From: Thuidium tamariscinum
Taxonomy: Eukaryota > Streptophyta > Bryopsida > Hypnales > Thuidiaceae
Length of the DNA stretch: 64,000 bases
Assembly (NCBI GenBank): GCA_947034885.2
Contig: OX344749.2
Span: 2,247,501-2,311,500 of the forward strand
Direction of reading: 5' to 3'
The first letter of the stretch is position 1. Every line of letters begins with the position of its first letter. This document shows positions 1 to 12,205 of the stretch, one piece after another. A program made the position numbers and the translations under genes. Under the pieces are notes generated by a model. That model worked only from the letters and a program-made list of their open reading frames with translations. It ran no database searches and had not been told where the DNA came from.

Positions 1-502
1 TTTGGAATTTTAAAATTGTTGTGACACTCATATTGGTGTTGAATATTTCTTCAAAAAGGAGTTTATGAAGTTTATGAGTAACTTCTATCATCTTTATTTA
101 AACATGTGATATTTTATGTAGCCTATATGATACATTATGGGGTTATATGAGCATATTGTATTTTATATGGCCTACATGTCATCATTTGGGAGTTTTATAA
201 GCATTTATATATACAAAAGTATTTAAAGACAGAATCCTTCATTTTATGAGCCAAATCTAGTTGAACCTAAATTCTTTGTGTTTTCACAAGGCAAGGCCTC
301 TTTAACCAACAATGGTCACTTTATAATGAAAGGAGTCATGAATAGAACAAGAAAGGGATTAAATCATACTACATTACCATCATGGATGATGAAGAAATAG
401 AATTGCCAACAAAAATTGCCTTAAAGATCATTACTTATAATTTGATGTTTAGGAATATATTTAAAATCTCAAACCCTTTCTCTTGTAGTGTGCTAATGCA
501 AG
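1..502. other. AT-rich intergenic, no feature
   Basis: AT-rich sequence with frequent stops in all frames. No gene, RNA gene or element boundary is recognisable. Confidence 0.6.
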
Positions 503-2398
503 CAGTAGAGGGGATTTGAGGCCTCCAAAGGGCCGTTTCGGGGCTGTTTTCCAAAACTGTTCCCGAACTGCTGGCTGCTGACCCGCTGTCAGGCTAGTAT
601 TTACCGAAAAAAGTTTTTTTGGTACTTCCTTGATAGATTCAAGGTAGATTCTATTTCCCTATCGAAATTTGTATTCATTTCTAAAAAATAGTTATTGATC
701 TGGTTTTGTTACTAAGAAATCAACTATTGGATCACATCAAAACTCGTATTTCGAAAAAGGCTTGTATTGTAAATAGAAATCTGATAGGACATCGATTTCT
801 AAAAACGTGAATAACATCAACCAGTCCTCTTATTGATGACTAGGATTTGAGTATCAGTCTTTCCAAGCTTTGCATGGAGTACCCATTACTACTGAGTTTA
901 CGATACTCATGTCCCTTGGTAGCAGTTAATGACCCTAGTTTGACACAAAGAGATTTTTGAGAAATAAAACCTCAGGTAAGTTGCAAATGACTTTGTAATC
1001 AAAAGATGACGAGTCAGTTCAAAATACGAGGAGTCTAACTTTGTAAAGAAGAACGTAAAAGAACCCAAACATTGATTAGACGTCATCCATCTGTAGGTAT
1101 CAGATAAGGATCGAAATCCCAAGAACCTCTCACAGATTATACGACGATCATGTAAAATATTCTTTCAACAAAACCTCCGTCAAATTTGTGTAAGACCCAA
1201 AATAGCAACTGTAAGTATAAACATGGATGATCCACTAAGTTGTGGAAAAATAGAGGTCCAACCTACGTGAACTGATTTGAGCCGCAATATTCCGTATTGA
1301 AAAAACCATTATCTAACTACACGCAAAGAGAGATCGTGACTGATACAAGGGATTTGGATTAACAAAACAAAGTATCTTTGTCACAAATCAAGGTACATCA
1401 TCCTCCAGAATAGATTGTTTGGAGATTTTTGAAAAACTCCTCTAAGGGTGGTAACCCTCACTTGTATCTAATTATGCCAACTAACGAACAGTGAGTATGC
1501 TAATCGACGTATACGAGGTGTCTTTAGGTGTACCACAACTTGTTATAGTTTATTCACTAGAGAAGAATTGCAAACATGTGCAAAAGCAAAGGTGAAGTCA
1601 TGAGAAAGCAAATCGTTTCAAATTTCTACACCACCTGTTGTCTGCTGTTTTGTGAGCCTAACACCATTTTGAAAACCCTGCGCTAATTCATCACCTTCAC
1701 TGCAAGCGGGATTTGTTTCAATTCATGAAACTAATCAAAGTTACAACAATGTAAACTATTGCTTGAGTCTTGAGATATTGTGGTAATCGAAATGAGCAAG
1801 CGGGAACAGTTCAAAATTGGGTCGGCAATACTATGGGTAACTAGTCGTTAGCTAATTACTCACCTGCCAGACGAGGTCCCTTAATTTAGCAGTATTTAAG
1901 GCACAAGCCTCAAAATTGGCTGTCAAATTTTTTAATTAAGTGTCTTAAGCAAGCACAGCCATATGATGGCTTAAATTGCGTGGCTTTGTACTTTTGTAAG
2001 GGATTCTTAGTGAATCTATGGTTATGTCAGTTTGCAGAACCATCAAATTTTGGTGTATGTGGCATCAGCTACTCTTCATTTTTGAAGAAAGATGAGTTTC
2101 TGTCGACAATTTAGAGTGCAGAGTAAAGTTTGGAATGTCTCAGCGAGATAAACCAAGACTTTAAATATTTATTTATTTATTTGTAGCGGTAGAATGAGAA
2201 ATTCTAGTGATAATACTGGGAATTTAATTCTAAAAAATAAAAAAAAATTGGGGTCTTGAAATATGAAAAAAAGACCCAAAAAAAATTAATTACATGGCAC
2301 TCTCTCAACCACGTCGGATTTCAGTTCACGCAACAGAAACTGCGTTCCCACAGTCTAGGAACCTGCAGTCTTCTAATGGCCTAAAAAATCTTCTAATG
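503..2398. mobile_element. CATTAGAAG-family element with internal insertion
   Basis: The left end reads CAGTAGAGGGGATTTGAGG and the right end, reverse-complemented, begins CATTAGAAGATTTTTTAGG. These are diverged forms of the perfect terminal inverted repeats of the element at 51162-51470. Internal blocks also match that element: the GGTCTTGAAATATGAAAA block near 2250 and the CAACCACGTCGGATTTC block near 2308. The member at 51162 is only 309 bp, so roughly 610-2220 here looks like a later insertion of about 1.6 kb. That insertion has no recognisable coding capacity. No target-site duplication was identified. Confidence 0.5.
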
Positions 2399-3602
2399 TG
2401 ACAATTTTCCTACAATGTGAAGGCAACAATAGAAGTACACTACAATCGTAGCATTCCTTATGGTAGTCATGATGTAGTGACAAGCCTTACTAATAAGTCT
2501 AGCCATAGTCATTCTCTAGAAACGAGTCTTACTATGAAGTTTAGCAACATTCATTCAATAGTTGTACTATAATATTGTAAACTCATAGTCATTATTTAGT
2601 AGGACATTGTGGTTGCAAAAGAGTAACCACTATAAGAAACCTGTGGGTTTTTTGGTATTAGGCCAAAAACATAGCATGTTTAAAATAACATCATATGTTC
2701 TATAGAACATTGGCATGTCTAGTGAATGGAGGCTAAAAAAATGGAGGATTTTGATTAAATGTTGTAGAAAGCATGCTAAATTATAGTCTCAATAAATTGG
2801 TGTTATAAAAAACAATGATTTAGTCTAAAACATGGTTGTTGACATAAAAATGATTTTAAGATCATCCAGGAAAACATTCATAGCCACATCATCATCCTTA
2901 GTCAAACTTAATTAAAAGTAACAAAATATTAGTTCGATTAAAGGTAAAATGACTGCCCGGGGTAAAAAAGAAGAAAACGAGTAGGTGGTGTGGAAAATTA
3001 TGTGACGTGGCATCTGACATGAATTGATGATGTGAAAATTATGTGACATGGACATGGTATGTTGACGTGGTGTGCCATGTCAATAGCATGGAAGACCTAT
3101 GTTACAACTTTGGATGTTTCTTTAAACATCATACTGGACATAAAGATGTTTCTAGAAACATATATTCTAGTAAAATCATTATTTATTGCTTGCAATTGTA
3201 ACATCAAAGCACATGTTGTCCACTGTGCAATTCATAACATCAAAAAGGACAAGCAAACCTTGTGCAAGTTATTGGAGATGTCTTCTTTGATGTAAGTATG
3301 ACTATAACATGACCATCAAGAAGGGATTTCATGTGTTGAGAACATCCATATTTTTTCTCTTTCTTTTTGTTGATCATATTCTTTACTTGATAAAAAAAAA
3401 CATCTTTTTCCTTCCAATTCCAATTCCAATTTTTTTTTCACAAAGAAAAGAACATCCATGTTTTTTCATTATTCAAATTAGAATCCTTTTTTTGTAAAAA
3501 TATTTAAAAAAATTTAATTTATTCATGACATTATTTCAATTGAATATTGTCTTTAGGAAATCTAGGACACTTATATTCTTTACATTAGTACACCTTGTTT
3601 CA
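2399..3602. other. AT-rich intergenic, no feature
   Basis: Low-GC sequence with short open stretches at 3059-3295 and 3309-3497. Their composition is that of AT-rich noncoding DNA (poly-Phe/Ile runs), and they match no family I recognise. Confidence 0.6.
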
Positions 3603-4295
3603 TTACCATTGTAGCATCTTTGCAGGTGTACTTGGTCGTTTGTTCTGGCCACCTTTGCTTGCACTCTCATTCATAGTTGAGGTCATTGCAGTATTGCCGA
3701 TGTAGTCGTAGGGATGTTGCATTGCCACCTTGCTGATGTAGGGTTCTAGGAGCAGCATGAATGTTTGTTCGTTCAACTGTGCTTCAATGTTATAATTGTC
3801 TTTGTCTTTGTGGTGGGAGTGTAGGTTGTGCTTGTAAGGGTTTAGATTTTCTTTGTCTGGGTCGTCAATGCGATCACATTGGTCTTCTTCGTCTTTGTTT
3901 GAGTCATTGTTATTGTCCTCGTTGTCACATGAAGAATCTCCACAGCCTTCAAAATCAGTTTTATTCTCTTCACTAGAATTGAAGTCCTCTTCAAACAGTA
4001 TTGATTGTACACTTGATTTCTTCAAAATAATAGTACTTTTATTTAGGAAGACAATGAAATACATCTCCTCCTTTGTAACCTCATCAAGGTAGGAGTAAGT
4101 CACCATTCCTAAACTAAAGTCACAATCTTCCTCATTGTGCTGATCTTCAAAGCATTTGTTATTGTCGTCTAGGCAGGAGTGAGACACCTTGATTGGCATT
4201 GAAAATGTTGATGCAAGAGTGTTTCGGTCATTGTAAAGTAGGTCATTGTATTGGCGATGAAGTTCCGTTTTTTCATTGCAGGGCATCGATGGCAA
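3603..4295 (-). CDS. hypothetical acidic, Asp/Asn-rich protein
   Basis: An open frame of 230 codons on the minus strand, unusually long for this AT-rich region. The middle third (about residues 105-165) is strongly acidic, with runs of D, E and N such as EDNNNDSNKDEEDQ. The C-terminus is basic and polar. There is no signal peptide, membrane segment or catalytic motif, and I do not recognise the family. Upstream on the same strand, 5069-5181 encodes a short frame starting MDSSSSSLYLPTP, and about 4772-4905 encodes a Ser/Thr/Gln-rich stretch. These could be upstream exons of one gene, so the real start may not be the ATG at 4293-4295. Acidic tails like this also occur in accessory proteins of plant DNA transposons, so a transposon origin is possible. 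It could equally be a chance frame. Only the length and compositional bias support it. Confidence 0.35.
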   Translation of the reverse strand: MPSMPCNEKTELHRQYNDLLYNDRNTLASTFSMPIKVSHSCLDDNNKCFEDQHNEEDCDFSLGMVTYSYLDEVTKEEMYFIVFLNKSTIILKKSSVQSILFEEDFNSSEENKTDFEGCGDSSCDNEDNNNDSNKDEEDQCDRIDDPDKENLNPYKHNLHSHHKDKDNYNIEAQLNEQTFMLLLEPYISKVAMQHPYDYIGNTAMTSTMNESASKGGQNKRPSTPAKMLQW

Positions 4296-5068
4296 GTTTT
4301 CTTTAAGTCCAAGGTAGTACCCTATGTTTTTTACTACGTTGTTCTCCGTTTCGTGAGTTGGTGTCTTCTATAAGAGAGAGGAACTGGAGACATCGTTTAA
4401 CAACTAAACCCAATTCCATGGTTTTTGCATTCAAAAATTAAGTAAACTCCGTCTATCAAAGGCACTATATGATCATGAAATGGTTTTGTGATTTTCAAAG
4501 CAAAAAGAGGCACTATCCTCTTCAAATCGTAAGCACCACTAGGATGCAAGAGTACAATCAAACTTATTGCTACATTGTAGTTATTTCAAGAATACTTTAT
4601 AGGATAATCAAAAATGTATTATGTCATATTGCATTTGAATATATTAGAATGCATTTTCATAGAGAAGATTAAAAAAAAATAGGGCAGAAGCTTACTTTAA
4701 GTACTAGTGTCGATGTTCGTATTGTCTTCTTGTTGTAATAGGTCTGCGCTGATGTTGTCGAGGCTTCACTACTGTTCTTCATACTTTGCTATTGTAGTTG
4801 TCTTGACATTGCTCTGTCGTGCTGAAGTATTCGTCTCTGTGTTGCTTGGGTCGAGGAAGACATAAGTTTGGAAGTGTTTGTAAACTTCAATGCTAAATCC
4901 ATGTTTGTCTCCTTCAAGGTGCTAGGAGGGACCCCATTTGAGAATGGCAACAACGTTACGGTAATATAATTGGCAATAGTTTTTGTTGGACGGTTGTCTT
5001 GGCAAGACTCGACTCTTAACTAACTTGTGTCTAGAAGTAAGAAAATCTTTGTTTAAACATTGAAGTAG

Positions 5069-5181
5069 AAGTTAAATTTGACAATTTGAGGCCCCTTGCT
5101 CATTGTGTGCCCACTCTTGTATCACTTGTGCAGTAGCAGCAAGAGGAGTTGGGAGATATAGAGAAGAAGAAGATGAATCCA
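5069..5181 (-). other. possible upstream exon of the acidic hypothetical gene
   Basis: A short minus-strand frame beginning MDSSSSSLYLPTPLAATAQ with a Ser-rich N-terminus. It lies about 0.8 kb upstream of the acidic frame at 3603-4295. Exon status is inference: no splice junction linking the two was verified. Confidence 0.2.
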
Positions 5182-6149
5182 TCGTGAATGCTTTAGAAGG
5201 AAGTAGTGGTTTACTTTGATTTCAGGCATTTCTCTTCAACATCATATATGAGAGATGACAAGGAAGGTGAATTTATTATTGGTTGACTTCTTGTTTGCCT
5301 AATGTGAGCTTGTATCATATGTTGTTTATCTATTATTCTTTTAGCATTGCAATTTTGGTTGTAATGTGTTGTAAGTAGTTGGAAACATAAATGAGAAAGG
5401 AATAAAGGCATGTGAGTAGATTACATAGGCATAGAAGTTTAGCAAAATACGGGACACTTTTTCACAAGATTAGTAGCATCCAAAGACCTAAACTTAGCTT
5501 CATTTCAATTTTATTGGCTCATTCTATTGTCGTTTAGGCTACCAAAGACTTGTGCTCATTGTTTGTCATGAAGAGTTGTCCAGGGAGTCGTTCAAGGAAC
5601 TGTTCAGCTAAACACAGTCGTTACCTGCCAATTGTTGATGCCATCGCTTTGGCTGATTTTAGCTATTGATTAACATTCCCTTTGAAGTAGCTATTTGCAG
5701 GTATTGTCTATTTTAGTGCCTGACAAACCTGGTCTGTCAAAAGTAGCCCGTCATTCTTGAAGAGTTGTGGAAGGCATTCATGACTTTTGTTGTTGTAAAG
5801 GCGGCATTTCCAACATTGTATGTGGCTATCATTGGTTTGTATATGCATCTCTCAAAATTTTCACAGCTAAATTTGAAGTATTCAGTTACAAAAAAATAAA
5901 GCAAATGCATTCTAAGTCATTTTCTACTTATCCTTCATCCTAAGGCATAACAAACTGCATCAAGCCACTTCCAAAAAAATCATGCCAACAATCTCTTTGT
6001 CAAATAGGCTGGGCAGCAACCAAAAAATGGTTGCTCAGGTATTTAGGGGTTAACCTATGAATTCTTTCTACTTGATAATTGGGGTAATAAGGTCACAACT
6101 TTCAATGAGCATTCAAATTTTGTAGAGAGGGGAATTTATTATTGTATGA
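5182..6149. other. AT-rich intergenic, no feature
   Basis: No gene or element boundary recognised. The short open stretch at 5211-5411 on the minus strand has no recognisable content. Confidence 0.55.
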
Positions 6150-7570
6150 ATGTTTGTGTAAATGGAATTGTAATTTTTTATGTATTGATAAATTAAATGG
6201 GGAACAATTTACATAGATCTCTATTTATTATTTTGTATTTTGAAATCCAAATAATGAATAATACTCTATTAGGATGACTCATTGACATTTATATAAATTA
6301 AAAGGAGAAGTTATCATTTAAATCTCTTCCCTCTTATTCTAAAATCTTAAATTGAGGTAGTAAATAATACTTGAGTAGAATGATACTTCAAGAATGGAAA
6401 AATTTTAATGGATATGTTCTTATACAAATCTCAATCCATTATTTTATATTCTAGATTTTATTTGATACATTTTTTTGTTAGGACAACTCTTTGACATTTT
6501 TGTAAGTCAAAAAGAAAATGTTTTCATTTAAATATCTTTCCATTAATTTTTAGGATTGAGATGAAGGTGGTGACTTAATAAGATATGAGTATGGTGATAC
6601 TTTGGAAATAGAGAACTCAAATGAGCAAATTTTTATTGAAATCTCTATCCACTATTTTGAGTTTTAACATCTGCTTAATAAATAATTTACCAAAAAGATG
6701 AGCCTTCAAATAAAAGTTGCATAAATCTAAAAGAGAAGTTTCATTTTTTAATCTCTTCCCTCTAATTTTAAATATGAAATTAAAGTTGTGTTTAAATAGA
6801 ACATGAGTATCATGATGCCTGAAAAATGAAGAAATTCAAATAGACAAATTGTTATTGAAGTCTCTATCTACTATTTTGAGTTCTAAAATCTGTTTGATAA
6901 AATAATTCACCATGAGAATGAGACTTCAAAATAAATTTTTATAAATCAAAAAGCAAAGTTTCACTTATATATCTTCCCTCTAATTTTTAGGATGAAATCA
7001 AGGTGGTGCCTAAATAAGACATGACTATGATGCTGGTTTGAAAATAGGAAAAATTGAAATAGGCAAGTTGTTATTAAAGTCTCCATCTCCTATTTTGAGT
7101 TCTAAAATTTGCTTGATAAATAATTTTCCATTAGGATGAGCCTTCAAATAACATTTGTATAAATCAAAAGAAAAAGCTTTAATTTAAAGCTCTTCCTTTT
7201 TATTTTTAATTTATTGTTGAAAGTGGAAATTGGTAAATAGTACACAAATATAATGATGCTTGAAAAATAGAGAATTTTAAATGGAAAAGATTGTTCACAA
7301 ATATCCATGCATATTTTTTTATTCTAAAATCCACTTAATGAATATTACACCATTAGGATGACTTTAAGATTTGATTCGATCAAAAGGAGAAGTTTTCATT
7401 TAAATCTCTTTCCTTTAGTTTTTAAATTTTTGGTGAAGGTAATGAAGAATACATGAATATGTTGATGCTTGGAAAATAGAGAAATTCAAATGGAGAAATT
7501 TTTAGTTATACAAAATTCTAATCATTATTTTGTATCTTAGAATCCACTTTATAAATCTTGAGGGGTACAC
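6150..7570. repeat. diverged tandem array, unit about 215 bp
   Basis: About seven successive copies of a unit containing, in order, an ATCTCTATCCACTATTTTGA-like block, a block like TTAGGATGAGCCTTCAAATA, AATCAAAAGGAGAAG, TTTAAATCTCTTCCCTC and a block like GAAGGTGGTGA. Anchor blocks recur near 6205, 6425, 6640, 6855, 7080, 7300 and 7520. Units are perhaps 70-85% similar by eye, so this is an old array rather than an active satellite. Confidence 0.75.
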
Positions 7571-10472
7571 TATGTAATATGTTAGGACATCACACACATT
7601 CAAGCCCTTATAAGATGGGGGCTATGTAGGTACATTTGGTGAATTAAAATAGGGCTATCTTTACCTAAATTTCTAAAGTCAGGTCATTTCAATCACCCTA
7701 TCTTTATTTTGAAATATTTTTGGGTGCTAATTAATTATACTCTATGTTCATTATACATAAGAAAGACCTGCATTTTTTTTGCAAACACAAAGAGAAGAGA
7801 ATTTGTCATTAAAACTTTGACTAAACATGTGATACATTTAGAAGCTAGAGACTAGATAAGCAATACTTCCATTCAACAATTGCATTCAAACACATTCAAA
7901 GTGTGAATACTCATAAGAGCACAACCATTAGTTGTCATTCATTAGTTGTCACCATTAGTTATCATTCTCATTTATATATAGAGCTCGGGGATACTAGTAT
8001 GTGAGTGTGTGAGCATGAGCCTATGAGCCTGTGAGCTTGTGAGCCTCCATTTTTTTCCATTTAAAATTTGTAAACTTGTTGGGGCCTTATGATTGTGGAA
8101 TTAAATGTAAGGATCTATAATCCAAATGAACAATAAATGAATATGCCACTATACAATTTCGTACCAAAAAATTGAACCAATATATTTCTTAAAATTGAGA
8201 TATAGTCAGTATAGATAGTGTATATAAGCTACCACATAATGAAAATAGGTAAAGTTGTCTAGAATGTCTCACTGTAGAGCACATAAATGTAAAACTACAA
8301 TACATTGTAATACCATGGTAGGGGTGACATTTATGAAGTTTAAAATAGAAAGAAAAACAAGAGTAGGCTATGAAGCGGCCAAACCTAAAATATAGTAGTT
8401 ATATACTATATACCAAATAAATGTATTAACCCCTATAACCTAAACAATGAGTTTTCAAGTCAATGCCCCTCCTTATTGAATTATCTTTTTTTAAGTTTAT
8501 CAATTCTAAAGATAAAAATCATTTAAAAAAAATAGATTATATAATGAGTCCAATGGTAGTATTTCATTGAATTCCAAGTTGAACTTTGCTTTGAGGAAGT
8601 TTTTGAATTTTAGTGGTGTAGTGCAATTCAAGGTTCATACATGATTTATTGTTTAATTTGGGCATAAGTTAAATTTTTAAGCCATGGCATGGAATGGTTG
8701 CCACATTATACATATGCAAAGGCAATAGAAATCAAATATCAAATCATGAAAATAAATTAAAATATTGTTTGATTCATATTATTAAGTTCAAAATAAAAAA
8801 AATACTTTAAAATTTCTAAGATCTATGAGGTGATAGAGAAATTAAAGATGAATAAGAAGAAACATTAGCATAAGTTGATGCTAAATCTTCAATATAAATA
8901 GAAAAGCTGCAAAAATTGAGAGATGGACTTCTAAAAAATCCACAATGACAATAAAAAGATAGGGATTGCTTTAGCAATGGATTTATTCAAGTGCACAAAC
9001 AACAAACCATATATTAGAGTAGATGATAACAACTTAAACTACAAAGTATAGACTTACAATCAAATTGTTGAAAAGAAAACATATAGATAAACCTTACTCA
9101 TATAAGTCAAATAGTGTGATGTCTTCAACTAGAGAGCCATTATCAATCTCTATATCATCATGTGTGGTTGTAAAATTAAGAGTTTTGAAAACAATTGTAG
9201 ATACTTGTATTCCTTGTAGAGGCTTTAGTGCCTCATCAAAGAGTTTGGCTTTATACCCTTATACTGAGTTATAGGAATTAGATGAAAAGGCCGTTCTAAT
9301 AAAAAAATTTAGATGAAGTACAATATTAAAATTTTGAAAACATCAAAATTGAAGTGTTGATTAAAAAAATAAAATAGTAAAATAAAAAACACAATTTTTC
9401 AATATCATAAATTACAATACATATAGAGGAAGTCATGTTTGCCACAACACCACCTACAATGTTCAAGGAATGAAAAAAAAGCTTCATGAATATCTCAAAC
9501 TTTTCATGAGTATCCCTTTATAGCTTGCCATCTATCTTTCTACATAACTAAGTTGTCATAGAAATAGGGCTAAACAAGATATTGTGTGTCCCTAAATCAA
9601 CTTCAAGAATTAAAGGATTTATAGTAATTATAAGCTTCTAAGGCAATGCTTTAAACTAAACAAGCTTTAGAGACTAAGAAGTCAAATGAAATGAAAATTG
9701 ATAAAATAAAATAAAATAAAGGAATTACCAATTGACTTTATGAAATGTTACTCACAGAGTTGCAATGTCCGCCATGACTTCCAAAACAATACTTTTAACA
9801 ATATAATGCCATGTGAAATAGTTTGCATGATCTCAATTAATAATAGTAAATTGTCTTTGCAGATAGTAGTTGCCATCCCATCCCATAAATGTCTTGCTAG
9901 AGAAACTTTGAGACTTTCATCCTTTTTCAATTCTATATGAATTGTAACTTTTGCTTGCATCCAATTGGTACTTCTTGATTTAATAATAACATCCATAATA
10001 TCTATTATCTTCCCTTCATTGTTCTCCAAAGCCACATAGAAAAATATACTCATTTCTATATAACAATAAGTAACAAAGTGTGTAATTAGATTCACAATAT
10101 CATTTTTTTTTTAAACTTTACAACTTGGAAAGATTTCATATGACAGAAAGGAATATTGATTTTTGAAATTTCCCTCAATTGATATTTCAACTACTCAAGA
10201 TAAAAAGAGTCTTCATGGTTTCCTTCTTCAAAAAATCATGCAATTATAACTATAGTTGATTAAAATAAAGAGGCTAAAGTGCAACATTTGATCTTTGTAT
10301 TTGTAGATTTGCTTGATAAAAATCTTTGAAATGATGTCCAAATGTAATTAGTTGTCATGCATTATAAAAATGAAACGTAAATCACACCCAATATTCAAAC
10401 ATCTTTTTTTGTGCAAGGGATTGGCCAAATGATTGGAAGCAACCCTAAATATGGCTATGCACTAGGAATGCA
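7571..10472. other. AT-rich intergenic, no convincing gene
   Basis: Open stretches at 9065-9274 (+) and 9748-10095 (-, 115 codons) are present. They show no recognisable domain and their composition fits noncoding AT-rich DNA. A short AAATA-type simple repeat lies near 9703-9722. Confidence 0.5.
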
Positions 10473-11050
10473 AAAAAATAGTAACATTTGATCAATTCTT
10501 AGCATATATTAAAAACAAACTTGAGTTCAAAAATCATGGCCATTAACGGCTATCCATTGAGAAGGTAGAAAAATAACAACATTTGATCAATTCCTAACTT
10601 GTATTGAAAGCAAACTTGGGTTCAAAAAGCATTGCCGTTAACGGCTGCCCATTGAAAGAGTAGAAAAATTATAGTAGTTGATTAATTTCTAGAATTCCTT
10701 GAAAACAAATTTGAATCCAACAATCGTAGCTGCTAATGGCTGCTCATTGAGAAGGTAGAAAAATTACAGCATTGATTAATTCCTAACTTGTATTGAAAGC
10801 AAACTTGGGTTCAAAAAGCATTGCTGTTAACGGCTACCCATTAAAAGGGTAGAAAAATTGTAGTAGTTGATTAATTTCTAAAAAATTTTGAAAATAAATT
10901 TGGATCCAAAAACCGTAGCCATTACGGCTGCCCATTGAAAGAGTAAAAAAATTATAGAAGTTAATCAATTTTTAACATTTATTGAAAACAAATTTGGTTC
11001 CAAAATAGTGTGGCCGTCAACAGCTAACCATTGGGAAGGCAAAAAAATTA
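10473..11050. repeat. tandem array, unit about 95 bp, six copies
   Basis: Six head-to-tail copies, each made of an AAAAATTA block, TTGATTAATTTCTA, TTGAAAACAAATTTG, a GTAGC/ATTGC block, AACGGCTGCCCATTGA and a GGTAG end. Copies begin near 10473, 10569, 10664, 10759, 10853 and 10947, and a partial copy follows at 11042. Copies 2 and 4 share CCTAACTTGTATTGAAAGC while copies 3 and 5 resemble each other, suggesting a higher-order dimer of about 190 bp. Confidence 0.85.
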
Positions 11051-11264
11051 AATGCATTGTAAAAAACCTTAGCATTTTTATAGTGAAGTAATAGTGTTGA
11101 GACACCACCTCACATGGTTTCAAAGCCATTTGTTGTGAGTGAATTTGATTGAGAAGACAATCTCTTTATACAAAAGGGGTGGTAGGAGGTACAACAACTG
11201 ATATGGGATATGTAAATTAAGATTACTAAAAGCTCAACCTCTCATATTTAGTTAATTTAAATGC

Positions 11265-11640
11265 AGGAATTGTATTTAGTGTAGAACTTTAGACTTCATT
11301 TTGGCATAGTAGAATACCTTTTTTTAGAAAACTTAGAACTAATAAAAGTTGGTAATTCAAGTTAAATTTCATTTCCAAAAATCCGTTTTAGATTTTAAGA
11401 CTCCAATCAAAAGTTATGGACAAAATTCAAAGAGGGGTTGGACATGCCAAATTTCCTTGGCATATCCAACCCCTCTCTGAATTTTGTCCATAACTTTTGA
11501 TTGGAGTCTTAAAATCTAAAATGGATTTTTGAAAATGAAATTTAACTTGAATTACCAACTTAAATTAGTTTTAAGTCTTAAAAAAAATTATTCTACTATG
11601 CCAAAATGAGGTCCAAAGTTCTACACTAAACACAATTCCT
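11265..11640. repeat. 376-bp palindrome (foldback element)
   Basis: Two arms of about 185 bp are inverted copies of each other, separated by about 6 bp centred near 11453. The outer ends are AGGAATTGT and ACAATTCCT, and the inner ends are GGACATGCC and GGCATATCC. Arm similarity is very high. A transcript would form a long hairpin. There is no clear target duplication. A half-copy related to one arm lies at about 17944-18117. Confidence 0.85.
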
Positions 11641-12205
11641 ATATTTTGACAATGAGTAGAGTCAAGCTCTCATCTTCAAATTTTCTCAAATGTTAATGAG
11701 GTAATTTTCTTCATTTTACCATCAAAATATTCTTGATGGTAGGTGGTTAAATGATAGTTGATAACTGATTCAACAAAGTGTTATTAGATTTTTTTTAAAT
11801 TATGGTAAACCCTCAATAAACTTATTTGTAGATTTGTCTACTTAATCCTAGAATTTTTTTTAAAAAATTAGTACTTTTTTTAAGACTTAATTTAAATTTA
11901 AATTGATATTTGAATATGGTATTAGTATAGTGGCAAGTAAGCAAAGTTCCTTGTCTTGTTGTTTATTCATAATGAATCCAAATCAAAAGAAATGATCTAC
12001 AATCATGCATTAGTGATTCTTATAGATAAGTTCCAACTCATTAGCTTGTTCAATGCATACAACATTATATCTTCTTTTTAGAGCAATAACAATGATGGTG
12101 GTGGGATTGATTAAATTGATCACATGAAAAGATGCACATGCTAAAATGGAATATATTTATAATAGTGTATTCTCAAGACAAGGGCAAGAGAAGGTCTACA
12201 ATTTG
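11641..12205. other. AT-rich intergenic, no feature
   Basis: No gene, RNA or element end recognised. Confidence 0.55.

Noticed and set aside
9748-10095. 115-codon minus-strand open frame
   Set aside because: No recognisable domain, AT-rich composition and no supporting neighbours; too weak to call.
10473-11050. CRISPR-like array
   Set aside because: Units of about 95 bp are contiguous repeats without unique spacers, and the sequence is plant nuclear.
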